From Hypomyces perniciosus (lineage: Eukaryota; Ascomycota; Sordariomycetes; Hypocreales; Hypocreaceae): DNA of 64,000 bases. Made by a program: the position numbers and the translations under genes. The stretch covers positions 2,418,001-2,482,000 of the forward strand of contig SPDT01000007.1 of the NCBI GenBank assembly GCA_008477525.1, in the 5' to 3' direction. Below, piece by piece: positions 11,025 through 23,030 of this stretch (position 1 is its first letter; the number at the start of each line of letters is the position of its first letter). The notes beneath the pieces were generated by a model, which did no database searches, was not told the origin of the DNA, and was given only the letters and a program-made list of their open reading frames with translations.

Positions 11025-14000
11025 TTACCAGTAAGACGGCCTCAGCCCCGCAAAGTTGGCCATCACAGCCGTCGATTCGCCTTCACCCTCCTTTTTCCGT
11101 TGTCCGCTCAGCTGTGAAAGAAACCTGGTCAGTATTTGCTCGTAGAGGAAATCGATCCCTCCCAAGATGGAGATGGTCATAAATACTCACCTCCAATTGT
11201 ACTCCTTTGTGAATATGTACCAGCCAGTCCACATAACTTTGCGCCTCGTTGTTACGATCCTCCACCAGCATCCGCGCAAATTCATACTCAGCCCCGTCAA
11301 TGCCCTGCCTTGAAAGCTGTATTGTCAACCCTTTCGAGCCCCGTATTGTCTTCAAAAACTCGACGATGTTGCGAGCCTGGGCGTTAAGATGTGTCTCTAG
11401 TACTGGAAGCGTCGAGGTGTAGGCGTCTAGGCTCTTCAGAGAGTCTTTGCCCTCACCGAACAGGTCCGCGATTAGATTGGGTGATGTTTGAGCATGGAAC
11501 CAGAGCAGACACTGTTGTCCATTGTCCACTAAATAAACGCCACCAGGTTCAACGCGAGAGAAGGAGGTCCGAATTGATGGCGGCATCTTGAGGTGGCCAG
11601 TCTGAGGGTCGGCGAATCCCTCTTCGGGTTGAAGGTTGTGAAGGGCAATCATCCTGGGGTACAGGTACAAGCTGAGCTCCAAGGCTCCCATGCTGCGAAC
11701 CATTCGCATATCGTGGACTCTTCTGTCCGAATTTTCGATGCCCCCCTTGAAAGCCCGGCTCTTGATGAGTCCTAGCATATACATGCAGTATTCCTTCAAT
11801 CTCTCAGGCATGACCAGCTGGCCTGGTGGGTATTGTTGGGAAGAGTGTTTCCGATAGCAGGCCATGATGTCAATTGTTCGCTCCGTAAGCCAGTTTCGAA
11901 CATCCTTGAGGTTGCTCGACGTTGTTGCCAACTTGGTGCTGGCTTCCTTGGCCAGAACACCAATAACGGCATCTTGGTCCACGAATTTCATGCATCCTCG
12001 GATGCCTTGCTCCCTTGTACCGGATTCTTTTGAGGTATCACTCACACTGGCAATTACGTTGGAGCACCGTACTCGTCGCTGGCCAGAAGCAGACGTGTAA
12101 AGAAGGGCTATCTGGAAGTGGGCGTCTAGCTTTGCGTCCAGCTTACCGTCATGGCTAAAGGACACACCAAGTGCCTTATCAGCGTCAATGACTCCAATCT
12201 CCAGATCGGCCCCAAAGGTGTGCTGAATGAAGTTCCCGTGATACGCCGCCACTTGCAATCCATTGGAACAACGGACCTTCATCAAAGCCTGGAAGCCCGT
12301 CTCTCGAGTGACAGTGTGAGTGATCTCGGCTGACAATCTTGCGCTGTCCCTCGGGGCAATGAAGTTGGGATAATAGAATGTCTCTCCACCCGTCGCAGCT
12401 GCGACATGCCCTAGAACAATGTTAGGCACTAATTACTCCGTGTTGATGCAAGCCGAATTTCCTACCTATTGTGGCAATATCGAGATAGCCGCCAGACGGC
12501 GCAGCGAGGAAAAAGTCGGCGCCAACGCCAGCAGCAGCCATCTTCTCGGAAACCTTTTTCCACGCAGGGTGCTCCGTAGTGTAGAGTTTCTTGTCCATCT
12601 CACCGCCAGGGTGATTGCCATCGTCGCGCATGAATAGTCTACCAGGGCCCCAAGTCGGTAGAGTCGAGCAAGAACAAACAACTTTGCCTCCTGTTGCCTC
12701 CAGCGCTGCCAGGGCTGAGTTGAGGGCAGCCAGAAGGGCAGGTTCCGGGTTCTTGACGTTAGAAAACATTTGAGGCAGACGTGTCAGTAAAGAGGTGATA
12801 ACAGCCTTTGACTCATATGGATCAACGAAGAGTCCCTCACCCAAGGGCAGGAATGGATCCTCCAGGTCGGGCATAATCATCATATGAGCTTGATCTAGAC
12901 TGGGCTGTTGCATCATTATTAGCGAGAGATCATCGAGAGGATTTTGCGATTCTTTGTCTTACGTTGATGTTGTAGAAATGGATGTCCTTGTCATATGTAA
13001 CGAAACCAACCTTGGCTCCCTCGGGTATCCTTCGCTTTGGCTCGCCGTTTTCATCCTTTTCATGATCTTCAGTCCCGTACAGGGCCGCCAGAATGCCATC
13101 ACAGAAATTCTCCATGAATCCCTTATTGTATGCATCTTGGCTCACGTCAATAACAAACAACCATCGAAGACCGACGGGTTCTCTAGTCCAGTACTCCTTA
13201 GGCACCACAAACTCAACGGTGCCACGGTGAAGTTCGGGTCGCTGATCCCGATCTAACCGCACCCCCTGAGGGCTAATGGCGCAAAAGTACTCGGGCGGAG
13301 TGTCGTTGGGGTATGAGCAAAGGTTGCATACAAACTTGTTGCCGCCAGACCGGAACATCATGAAGGGGTTGATGTACGCCCTGCATCTCCGGCAGCGTGG
13401 TGGGCCAGAGTCTCCAAAGTCAAGAACGGGTATCTCCGCCTCGCCAACCTGGAGGGGTGCCAAGGGCTGAATCAGCATCCCAAGAGGCAGTCCAGTTGCT
13501 TGCAGGCCGTCAGCCGTTCCCGGTATGTTGTTCATTGTGAGTCTGGTGTATTTTGGTGATGCGTTGCCCTGATCGAAAGCAACAAACGAGACTGTTGCAG
13601 GGGGGGGAACATGGCGTTCGAATGTGGGATATACGTTCTTGTGGAAGTAGCCCTGGATCGAATCTCTTGAAGCTGGTACACTCGGCATGTCATCCGGGGA
13701 GACCTTTGAGGGTCCGGCCGTCGCGATAGTCGCAGTGGCTTCGGCAGGCTCGCTTCTTGAGGCGAATTCGGCTGGAGAGACCGGCCCAGCCGGGCTAAAG
13801 GGAGCGCTCGCCGGCACAGGGAACCGGTTGGGGTTAAGCATCTGAGGAGTCCCCTGAGGACTTCCGAATTGCCCTCCTAGGGCCGGAATGCCTTGCGGGT
13901 TGTTGGTGTTGAGGAACTGGTCGGCAGGCGTTCCTAGTGGCATTCCATTGAAGGCCTGCGACGAACCGGTTGGCTCAACTGTGTGGTAGGCATGTCGGTC

Positions 14001-14339
14001 CTTCTTCTTCTTCCTGATTGAGCTCGTTCCGGCGTCTACGCCCAAATTCAGTCCTCCCAGTTGCCCCGCGAGAGCAGCGTCTTGTGATGGAATTGGACCG
14101 CCTGGAAAGCCCTGGCCTTGTGGCGAACTATAGATGGCGCCTGGTGGTGGTATGCCGCCCATGGGCGCTTCATGGCCTCCATGGTATTGAGGAGCACCAT
14201 AGCCTGCCCCTTGCTGTTGATACGGTGATGGAGCAATAGGAGGCTGGAATTGGGGAGGAGCGGGAGCGGTCGTTCGATTGGGATCGTTCGGTTCGATGAC
14301 CTCGCCTTGGCCCAAGGCGTGGTACTGGGTATAGTCCAT
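11025..14339 (-). CDS. sec24: COPII coat subunit Sec24
   Basis: Cargo-binding subunit of the COPII coat that packages secretory cargo at ER exit sites with Sec23. Exons are 14339-12963, 12904-12466, 12410-11191 and 11111-11025, summing to 1041 codons (1040 aa); introns are 58, 55 and 79 nt. The N-terminal 250 residues are Pro/Gly/Gln-rich. The zinc finger CRRCRAYINP...CNLC lies at about 315-345. The vWA-like trunk follows, split by intron 1 at IHFYNIN and resuming at LDQAHMMIMPDLEDPFLPLGEGLFVDPYESK. The beta-sandwich/helical region and a gelsolin-like domain come next. For the last intron the second acceptor (CACAG) was chosen because it yields the Sec24-like tail LSGQRKKEGE...ANFAGLRPSYW. 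An in-frame upstream ATG at 14462 is rejected because the peptide from it looks like translated leader. Confidence 0.95.
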
Positions 14340-14539
14340 CGTGTGTTGGCGTGAATGTTGACAGGATGATCGGGGATATGTATTATTAGACGAGCATGTG
14401 CGGCTTCGGAGAAGCTGAGGAGGGGTCTTTTCGCTGGACGTTGGAAGGAGATGCAGAAACAATTAAAAAAAAGGACTCGGGGAAGGTTTACATGCTCCGG
14501 AACACTTCCATAATCCCGTAAGCCCGCTGGACAATATCG

Positions 14540-14561
14540 CAACTATCACCGGTGATAGTTG
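14540..14561. repeat. perfect 22-bp palindrome
   Basis: Two arms, CAACTATCACC and GGTGATAGTTG, meet with no spacer and pair perfectly over 11 bp. It sits about 200 bp upstream of the SEC24 start codon, probably in the promoter. It could be a dimeric transcription-factor site or form a cruciform. Confidence 0.9.
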
Positions 14562-14734
14562 GTTCTGGCGGATCGTGGTCAGGAGCTGAGCTGCCTCGGT
14601 GGCCTTTTCGTGCTTTATCGATATGTTCTCCTTGAAACTAGTTCCCACCTTCCCCTCATTGGTAAAGCTTATCTGAGCTCGCGTGCCAAGACCCCACATG
14701 ATTCTACATCAGAATACTCTTCTATCGGGGTTAT

Positions 14735-14740
14735 CACGTG
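14735..14740. promoter_or_regulatory. CACGTG element upstream of SEC24
   Basis: ATCACGTG lies about 396 bp upstream of the SEC24 start. It matches the core bound by fungal bHLH factors of the Cbf1/Pho4 type. Binding is not shown here. Confidence 0.35.
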
Positions 14741-16802
14741 CGCAGTCACATGCATATTCAACGTCCAACCAACCCGTGTAAGTGGCACAGATGGGTGCAT
14801 CCCGTACGGCTGGATGCCAATCTATTCGTCTAGACAAGGTGCGGTAAGTCGGATGATGAATTGCCAAGCGTAGAGGGCTTCTTGGATTATGCTAGAGGGT
14901 AATTTGACTCGATTTATACTTTACTCGTTTCGTGGCTGAGTGAGTTCCCTCTTGATGTAAGAAAGGCTTTGCGAAACCGAATGCCCAGCATGAACATCAT
15001 AACTCGGGCGGTCTTCAAAATGTCCTGTGGAAGATGCCAGGACTCGCCGAAACCCACAAGATGTCTCGAGACAACTGCTTCAAACCAAATCCTGGAATTG
15101 CCTGCCCGCTCCTGCGCGCCACACGGCAGACTTCCCCCCATTGGCGAACTCCGGTTGTACTAACGCAGGGCCTGTCCAGTAGATGAAAGCAATGCTATCC
15201 AGGTATCTAAAGTTAGATGCAACATGCTGCATCGGTGCCTATTTCTGCGCTCGAAAAGCATAATAGAACGAATGCGAGCGGATTGTGCAGCTTGACGTAA
15301 GTTGGGCATAGCAGGCGAATTGATCAGGCTAAATGCGGGGGGCAAGATGGAAAACTGTGTCGCGTTTGGTCCATGTTGTCCATTCTCGCAAGCAAAAGAC
15401 GGAATACAATGAATCGGGTACCTGTGTAAAAGCAGGACATTGAGGAGGAACTCGATGCAAAGAAAATCCCGTGGGATTGCATTCGCGTATGCTGTCGGTT
15501 TAGGTTGCCATTATTTTGCGAGCGTCGCGCTTGGTGAAGCGACGCCAATGCGAAGCCCCAATGTTTACAGTGTCGAAAGGCATAAATAACGCAGATTGAA
15601 ATTAAAAATACCAAGAGGACGAATAAATCATTCCTCTGCTCGCTTGAGCAACTGACTTAGGAGAGAGCGCAGCTCTGGTTTTGGGAGTGGCCAATCGTTA
15701 GTTGGCAAGTGAGTGTTGACGGTCGCATGATCATCCGACTCGCCCGCAGAGGGCCGTCTTGCCATCGCGATCACTCGCCAACAAGGAGGATTGAATTTTG
15801 GAGAAAACGACGAAATCGTGGTGGCCATTGGCGATTTTCATTTTCAAAGGAATAAATCCTAGTTTTAGAGGCAGCGTGCGACGTGGTGCGGTGAATCATG
15901 GTGGCGATGGTGATGTGCGGATAGCTTCAGAATGATGGCGCGAGGCGCGACACAAATCCAAAGAGTGACTTTGGCTGTCATGGCCGAAAAGTGCAGCAAG
16001 ACAAGCCGGGACACGGGATAAAACGGGACTATGGGAAAGCCAGAGAGAAGTATGTCTAGATCCAATAATTCAAGAGTGAGGCACTGGGGGCTGCGGCCTG
16101 GCTATTCAGAATGCGACAACGAGCAGCGCGAACCGCATCGTCAACCATCCAAAGCGAACCACGTTTTCAGATGACGACCCGCCGGCATGACGGCTCTTAA
16201 ACAACAGCCGCCAGCCAGTCAGACTTTGGGATTTCTAGCACAAAAACTACATGACGAGAACCAGACTCGACGGACCAAAAATGACTCATTGAATCGTAGA
16301 GGAGGGCCGCTCGAGGGGCGGGCGAGAGTCGAGAGAGCGAGAGGGACAGACAGAATTCGACTGTTGCTCGGGGGGTGTGGTCGAGCCTCAGATCAGAACG
16401 TCGAGGTACACCGCAGACGAGGTGATGTTGGCGCTGGCCAATCAGAAAATTGGTCACGGGGCATGTATTATTTTTGCAGCATTGGCGCCGATTTTTACTT
16501 TCAACTATAACAAGGGACTACTAGTACGGAGTACATACGATTATGTACATGGTGTGGTACGTACCGTCTGTGGCTGGAGCTGTCCAGATATCGCCCGATT
16601 GGGAATCCTGGGGTTTCTTGTCTTAGTCGTCAGAGGGTTCCCGTGCTGGGGACTACAATGTGGCATGCGTGTGGCACGGGCAAACCGGCGGTGGGCCGGC
16701 GCATTTCTGAGCACAGATGCCATGCGCGTGGGCATGGATCTTGATGGTTTGATGGGCTTGAATCGCTTGATACCGGAGAGGTGTGGCGCTGGCACTTGGC
16801 GC

Positions 16803-16835
16803 ACCACACACACACACGCACACGCACACACCACA
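16803..16835. repeat. CA-rich simple repeat
   Basis: Imperfect (CA)n with interspersed CG dinucleotides, followed by further CA-rich sequence to about 16855. Confidence 0.85.
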
Positions 16836-17070
16836 CGCTACAGCACAGCACACTCGCTGGCGCTAAAGGGCGGGCCATCCACTGGAAAACCAACCCCACC
16901 AGCACTGACACAACACTGCTCACCCCCCCGGTCAGGTCAGGCCAGGCCCGTGGCAGCAGCAGCAGAAGAGCGCACGCAGAGAATAGCGCAGCTCACAGCA
17001 CAGCACAGCACCTCCAACAGCCTTTTGGAGCTAAAGAGCTACCTACTGATTGTGGTGTCCCCCCCGCTCC

Positions 17071-17080
17071 ATATATAAAC
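17071..17080 (+). promoter_or_regulatory. TATA-like box of histone H1
   Basis: ATATATAAAC lies about 200 bp upstream of the H1 start codon (17277), ahead of a CT-rich leader. Positional inference. Confidence 0.45.
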
Positions 17081-17276
17081 AACCCGTCTCCCTCCACGCG
17101 CCCGACACTGGTTCCGCTCGTCTCTGCTCCCCGATCTCGACTCCCAAAGCTTCTCCATTCTCCTCGGCTCCTCTTCTTGCTCCTCCAGTCGCGTCTGGCC
17201 ATTTTCGCCCGTCTCCTCCCAATAGGCTCACAGCTTCAATCACGTTTGAACACGTCTCATACCCTCACACGCCGCA

Positions 17277-18396
17277 ATGCCTCCCAAGAAGACCGAAGGC
17301 GCTGCTCCCGCCGCTGCCCCCAAGCCCAAGTCCTCAACTCATGCCAGCTACCAGGTCTGTCACCATCTGTGATGTGCATGTCGCAACCACGCCAGCTAAC
17401 AGGATGCAGGACATGATCACTGATGCCATTGTCAATGTACGTTGGCGACTCTCTGTGGAACCAGCGCATCTGTTTGCGCCCTGTCCCTCTCACAGCATGC
17501 GCGCCCCTCTTTCATGAATCATCCTATCACTTCCTTTCCTCCACCATCAGTGCCTGGATTAAATTGCCTCTATGAATCACTCTTTGGGTTTCTGCTGTTA
17601 TTCTTCTGAAACAAACCAACTGACTCGTTCTTTTTTACATCAAACAGCTCAAGGATCGCAATGGTTCTAGGTAAGCAAGCATTCAATTTTCTTTCCTTTC
17701 CCTTCCTTTACTTTATTTACATATTGCGCTTGCGCGTCCCATTACACTGTGCGCTGCTGACACGTTTTGCAGCCGCCAGTCTCTGAAGAAGTATGTCAAG
17801 GCCAACAACACTTTGATTGTGACGGCCAACATGTTCGACTCTCTGTTCAACAAGGCCTTGAAGGCCGGTGTTGAGAAGGGCATCTTCGCCCAGCCCAAGG
17901 GACCCTCTGGCGGTACCAAGCTCGCCAAGAAGAAGCCTGAGGTCAAGAAGGTCGCCGCTCCCAAGAAGGAGAAGGAGGGCGCTGCTAAGAAGCCCGTCAC
18001 TAAGAAGGCTACTACTACCAAGAAGCCCAAGGAGGCTTCTTCTCCCAAGGCGGAGAAGAAGGAGAAGAAGGAAGAGAAGGAGAAGGAGAAGGCCCCTGCA
18101 AAGAAGGCTGCCGCTCCTAAGAAGGCCTCAGCCACCAAGAAGGCTGCCGCCGCCGCCACTACCACCCCCGCTGCTGCTGCTGCCAAGGTATGTTTTCTCT
18201 TCATCGTTGCATCCTTGTCTGTCCAAGGTGCTGATCCCCATTCTAGCCTGAGAAGCCTGAGACAGTTCTCACCAAGACAAAGTCTGGCCGTGTTGCCAAG
18301 GCACAGAAGCCTGCAGCGCCAAAGAAGGCTGCTGCTCCCAAGAAGGCCGCCGCCTCTAAAAAGGAAAAGGCGGCGGCTCCTGCAGCCAAGGCATAA
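17277..18396 (+). CDS. linker histone H1
   Basis: Binds linker DNA at the nucleosome and compacts chromatin. Exons are 17277-17354, 17410-17436, 17648-17670, 17773-18187 and 18247-18396, summing to 231 codons (230 aa). The globular winged-helix domain reads from [37 protein letters not shown] to GTKLAKKK (about residues 19-89). The tail is a long Lys/Ala/Pro-rich stretch with repeated AAPKK and KKA units, as expected for H1. Exons 2 (27 nt) and 3 (23 nt) are microexons that split the first helices of the globular domain; both are needed to rebuild the conserved [17 protein letters not shown] run. Exon 4 is a strongly biased, AAG-rich lysine sequence. A TATA-like box and CT-rich leader support the start. 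Confidence 0.94.
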
Positions 18397-20488
18397 ACTG
18401 TCTTTCCTGAGTAAAATATCGGATTTCTTATTTTGTAACGACTGGGCAAGGCGTTGTGGCTTTCCATTTTTACCGACTATGGGATGGGTAAGGTGTGCCG
18501 GGTTGACTTGGGTTTTGTTGTTTGGGCTGGAGCGCAGGAATGATGGTTTGTTTTGATACGCGCGCATGAGCGCGTTGGGCATGACGGGGATTTTCGCACT
18601 ACATGTCCTCCTGCCTAGATCTCGTCTCTCCCGACCGAGATGGGTCATGTTTTTCTTCTCATGATCGTACCCAGTTCCCTTGTACGATTACGCATTATGA
18701 GGATTTCATGGTGATGGGTGCGGACAAAACAGAAACGATGTTTGGGGATTTTGGTGCGCGACTCTGGAAAAGCTCACGGGACATGTACATGGCTTTTGGC
18801 GGATTTTGTGCGCGCGCGGCTGAATGGAGAAGGGGGTGAGGGACAGCGTCGTGTGTAATTTATACCATGGGGTTCAGGCGAGGACGGCACGGGAATGATG
18901 AAATATTACGACTTTGTTCATTTATTTGCTCGTCTCTTTCGCTTGTTCTGTGTGTAAGTGGCTCCGTGTAAGTGGCTCCGTGTAAGTGGCTCCGTGTAAG
19001 CGGCTTGAGTGAAAAGCCACGTTGCTCTCACTCAACCTCCCAACTCGGGCTGTACGGAGACGCGTTTAGAAACGGATTGTTTACATGCCGACGGAGAAGC
19101 CGATGTCCGCATCCGTATTGAAACTTTGATCAGGCGTGTCAAGAGTGTCGTGTGTCAAATGTGTCACGTGTGCTTAGCATGAGAGCGCTGCGAAGGTGGT
19201 AGTAGTAGTAGTATTCTTGGATGAGTTAGTTGTATGAGTTGTACGAAGTATTAGATGTGGTCTTGAAAGGTAGCAGCGCTAGTAAGGTGTGGGAGAGCGG
19301 TGAGAGGTGAGGCGCTGTGTGTCAGATTCCATTGGTGAAGTGTTGGTAGTAGGGAGTACTACCTAGTACTCCTAGTACTCCGTACTTTGTAGAGAGTTGT
19401 CGTTATTAGCGGGCTGGTTGGTAGGAAGTGAGTGTGTTGGCTCAATTCTGACTTAACACGTAATAGCTGTGGAACGAGGCTGTTCTCGGCCATACGAAGT
19501 GCCCTTGGTGGTCTATGTATTAGTATTTGAATGACGATGATTATATTCTCAACAAAAGCAACGTTACCTACTTCGTATCTAAAGACGCATTGTAGTATAA
19601 TGTACGGAGTACAAAGTAGCCTTACGGATAGTAGGAGGCTTTCATCGTGGTTAGGCGAAAGCCAAGCAAAGGTCCAGCGTGGGATTGCATGATGCATTGG
19701 TAAGGCAAGGTGCGCTAGGAAATAGAGGTGTGTGCACGAAGTACATACATATAAAGAGAGGCACGATTGAGTACTTCGTACTTCGTACGTATTACATATA
19801 ATATATCTACGGCATCAGCATCGTTGACGCGAAAAACAATAATTTCGCCAATTCATCATATTGCTGCTAGAATCTGGGAACTCGACTCGGTAGGCATGTG
19901 GAGCGTCAACCCAGAGTCCATTAATAGTATGGCCCCCGAATAAGAGCTATGCGCGTAAGAGTGAAGAGTTGATGTCGTCAGCTTCCTCCGTCATCTTGAC
20001 CTTATCAGGAACGGTACCTGCCGAGAACACCTCCCATGGCCCGTGCGGGCTTCTTCCTTGCAGAAAATCAGAGCCATCACAGATAGAAGACTACATATGA
20101 CATGTCCTGTGCAGCCGTGGGCAGCGAAGTAGATCTCTAACAGCCCTAGGCTCACCCCTCTGGAACACAGGTGGCTAGCGGCCGTAGGTGTGCTGGACAA
20201 GACGCTCCACAGCGCCGACCTTCCCTTCCCCAAAGAACAGCCTAACCGCTTCTTCCGAAAGAGTCAGTGAGTGGATGGACGCCCGATCCCGATCCCTTGC
20301 ATCTCCCTCCTTCAAGACTCTTCGATTTCCATATACACTGTCGAAATCTGGACAAAAGAAGGTCTCAGCGCCAGAAGATGGCGGGCGACCTTCCTCTCTG
20401 CTCGCCGTGACTGCAGGAAAAAGAAAAAAAAGACATTATCCGAGCGCTCTACATCGCAGTCATAGCCCAAGCTTATTGGGCGGTCACA
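18397..20488. other. intergenic stretch with tandem repeat
   Basis: It holds the H1 3' flank, a four-copy 14-bp tandem repeat (18952-19006), a GTA triplet run near 19198-19213 and a cluster of dispersed palindromes (about 19241, 19376, 19602, 19771-19788). No gene was recognised. Confidence 0.5.
18952..19006. repeat. 14-bp tandem repeat, about four copies
   Basis: The unit GTGTAAGTGGCTCC is repeated head to tail at 18952, 18966 and 18980, with a fourth, diverged copy (GTGTAAGCGGCTT) at 18994. Three copies are identical, which implies recent duplication. Confidence 0.93.
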
Positions 20489-22213
20489 ATGGCGTCGTCA
20501 TCGTCGAATCCCTTCCGGAAGAAGGCCACACAGCACAAAGAGAACCGATTCCCCTCAATCGAACAAATTGACACCTCGCACATCTTCCCCGCAAAGACGA
20601 GCTTTCGAGACGACGGAAACAAACTCACTGCTGTCGTTGCTGCTGCTGCTGTTGGTGGTGCTGGTGCGCGGGGCAGCGACAAGAGGACAAAGGTCGTTAA
20701 GAAGGTCCGCGTGTTGTCGCCGCCGCCTCGATCGCCCGACGAGCCCGAATGGCCAGCTGACGCGCCGCCTCCAGGCGAGTTCTTTGCCAGCACTTATATA
20801 CAGGATCCCTTCGACGCCGCTGTATCCGACGATAGCGGCCAGGAGACTACATCTACCCCGCCCCCTCTTCACCCGGCCTTTCCGCAAGCACAAACATGGC
20901 CAAATGCAGAGATGCGGAGTTCAGCTTCGGTTCATATTCCGGCCAATCCTTTCAGCAAGAAGGAGCTTCAGGATGTTGCGAATTCAACGGAACTCAGGGA
21001 GGACATGAGGAAGGAGGGTGAGGTGCTGAAGGCGGCCAACACCGCTAGGAGGTCGTTGAATGTGGATGCGTTCAGGCGCTTGCTCTTGACTGGTGAAGCA
21101 AGTCCGCCTAGCTCTCCACCGTCAACAGGGACCTCATCAGAACAAGAGCAGACGGAGACCCAAGCTACATCACCAGAATCTAAAGTGGCGAGTGCCATTA
21201 GACAGACAAGCCGAGAGAAGAAGGCGCCTCCACCGCCGCCAAGTTCTCGTCATGGCAAATCACTCAAAGTCGAGCCGCGAGAAGCTGCCAGCGAAACTGT
21301 TGTCAATCTCAAAGAAGAGTTGTCTGCTAGTTTACCCGAGCCGTCACACCAAGTGGGCAATACCAACGAGTCTGCGTCTAGTCCTGAGTTGGTCGAGAAA
21401 GCTTCAGAGGTGGAATCTCCCCGTCAACCAACACCTGAAGTTGAGCAGCTCAATCCTACTTCCACAATAGCTCCACACAATGGCAAGAAACCCGTGCCGG
21501 CCCCTCCGCCGCGACGAGGGCATGCCAGAGCTGAGAGCAAGGCTCTCACAACCTCAAGCACTCCCCGAGCAGCACGTTCAACTTCAAACCCACAGGACAG
21601 CGATCCTCCATCACGATCATCACTAGACTCAACCATATCTCGTTCAGGCAGCATTCGCCATAATCTCAATGCTCCAACACCTCCACCTCCACGGAGGCTA
21701 CAAGTCGGGTCAAAGCAACCCAACACCACGCCGCCATCCAGCACTTCTCCAGCATCCCAGCCGCCTATACAACACTCCGACTCTGATCAATCAATATCTC
21801 TTGAACCAACCGCCATTCATAATTCTTCTGCTGGACAGCCGAAATCTTTCGCACCACCTCCACCGCCGGCACGACAACCATCCACCCGCCGACCTCTTAG
21901 TATCCACAACATAGAAGGAGCCAGTCATCGCATCTCGGCCGAGGAAAAACCCCGTGATAGCATGGCACCACCCCCACCACCGCCTTCGAGGCATAGAGGC
22001 AGCAGCCAAAGTAGCATTGATGCACCAACTATGAGGACGAGCCTTGATGGAGCAAGTCAACCGAGGGTATCTACGTCAGGCCATGATGGCTTGAGAGACG
22101 CAAGCCTGCCACCTGTTCAACTAGCTGCTAATATCGGAAAGAGTGGCGATATCCTCGCCGATCTCGATGCATTACAGAGAGAAGTGGACGCTCTGCGTGG
22201 GAAAATGAGCTAA
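20489..22213 (+). CDS. proline-rich NPF-motif protein, function unknown
   Basis: Intronless, 574 aa, not recognised as a named family. Visible features are an N-terminal NPFRKK motif (7-12) and a second NPFSKKEL near 150. Both match the Asn-Pro-Phe peptides bound by EH domains of endocytic proteins. Between them is the acidic, proline-rich segment PPPRSPDEPEWPADAPPP. The middle and C-terminal parts contain many PPPPP or APPPPRR runs followed by basic residues, typical of SH3-binding sites, in a Ser/Thr-rich disordered background. The last 25 residues (NIGKSGDILADLDALQREVDALRGKMS) form a predicted short coiled coil. An adaptor in endocytosis or cortical actin is a reasonable inference, in the style of yeast Aim21-like or Pan1-associated proteins, but it is unproven. 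Confidence 0.8.
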   Translation: MASSSSNPFRKKATQHKENRFPSIEQIDTSHIFPAKTSFRDDGNKLTAVVAAAAVGGAGARGSDKRTKVVKKVRVLSPPPRSPDEPEWPADAPPPGEFFASTYIQDPFDAAVSDDSGQETTSTPPPLHPAFPQAQTWPNAEMRSSASVHIPANPFSKKELQDVANSTELREDMRKEGEVLKAANTARRSLNVDAFRRLLLTGEASPPSSPPSTGTSSEQEQTETQATSPESKVASAIRQTSREKKAPPPPPSSRHGKSLKVEPREAASETVVNLKEELSASLPEPSHQVGNTNESASSPELVEKASEVESPRQPTPEVEQLNPTSTIAPHNGKKPVPAPPPRRGHARAESKALTTSSTPRAARSTSNPQDSDPPSRSSLDSTISRSGSIRHNLNAPTPPPPRRLQVGSKQPNTTPPSSTSPASQPPIQHSDSDQSISLEPTAIHNSSAGQPKSFAPPPPPARQPSTRRPLSIHNIEGASHRISAEEKPRDSMAPPPPPPSRHRGSSQSSIDAPTMRTSLDGASQPRVSTSGHDGLRDASLPPVQLAANIGKSGDILADLDALQREVDALRGKMS

Positions 22214-23030
22214 CACGTAGGGAGAATACCCAAATTCCCCAAGTATAAATACTATCCAAATCCAGGAGTATAACATAATATCTTGTCGATTTGCCGGGGC
22301 GATGAGGTATTGGACGAGGGCAAAATAGGATAAGAGACGTGCAACAGAAATCACTGTATGGTATATATGGGAGGCGTTCATGTTTCGAGCTTGGGTATCG
22401 CTATGCAGCTTCTCTATATACGATAGCACCGTCAGGACAGTGCTACTATATCATATGATTTTCATCCAAAGTGGTTCCTTGCTATGATGTGACATGTGCT
22501 ATTTGATTAACATAGCCAGGGAAGAGATGTGCTGTCATCCGTGACATACTATAAAGCATCGCCATGAACATTCTTCTCCTTGGCTTCAGAGTTGTTTCAC
22601 CCCTCTGGCAGGAAGCTCCCAGGCGCAACTCCATGTTCTATATTCACTCGACTCTATTCACACGACTCCATTAACACGACTTGATTTCTTGGCCATGGAG
22701 AGCTTTGAACAGGTGCAGCAACTGTCGACGACTGCCAGCGTCATCTGACAATCTCCTACTTGAACTGATTCACATCCTTTCGTCCTTCTCCTCCACTTCT
22801 CACAAGAACCAGGCGTCATCACTGCTATCCTCCCTCCTCCCTCCTCTCTCTTCCCATCGCCAAACTCTCCCCCCTTCTCTCCGAACAACTTTCTCTCCCA
22901 TCTACACATCAAAGTCAAAAGTTCCAGGCTCTCTACACGCTTCATCCTATATCTTCAAGCCCCGTTTACCACCTAAAGTCCTCCTTTTCCACAAATACAC
23001 ATCTACCCACACGCCGCCAGCCAGCCAGCT
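22214..23030. other. intergenic stretch
   Basis: This is the 3' flank of the proline-rich gene and a long CT-rich leader (about 22690-23030) before the 71-residue gene. Nothing else was recognised. Confidence 0.5.

Larger units (their letters stand above)
14340..17276. other. 2.9-kb divergent promoter region (SEC24/H1)
   Basis: This is shared upstream DNA of SEC24 (-) and histone H1 (+). It contains a perfect 22-bp palindrome (14540-14561), a CACGTG element (14735-14740), an opposed CCAAT/ATTGG pair (16438-16442 and 16449-16453), one dispersed palindrome (16524-16534), a CA-rich repeat (about 16803-16835) and the H1 TATA-like box. Frames within 15.1-16.5 kb and at 16377-17416 lack recognisable domains. 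Its length is notable; an undetected non-coding RNA cannot be excluded. Confidence 0.5.

Noticed and set aside
14340..14462. Upstream in-frame ATG of SEC24 at 14462
   Set aside because: The added 41 residues are Ser/Arg-rich leader-like sequence; the start at 14339 gives a sensible N-terminus.
17713..18648. 311-codon frame on the minus strand
   Set aside because: It is antisense to the H1 Lys/Ala-rich exon; its Phe/Ala-rich protein is the mirror of AAG/GCC codons.
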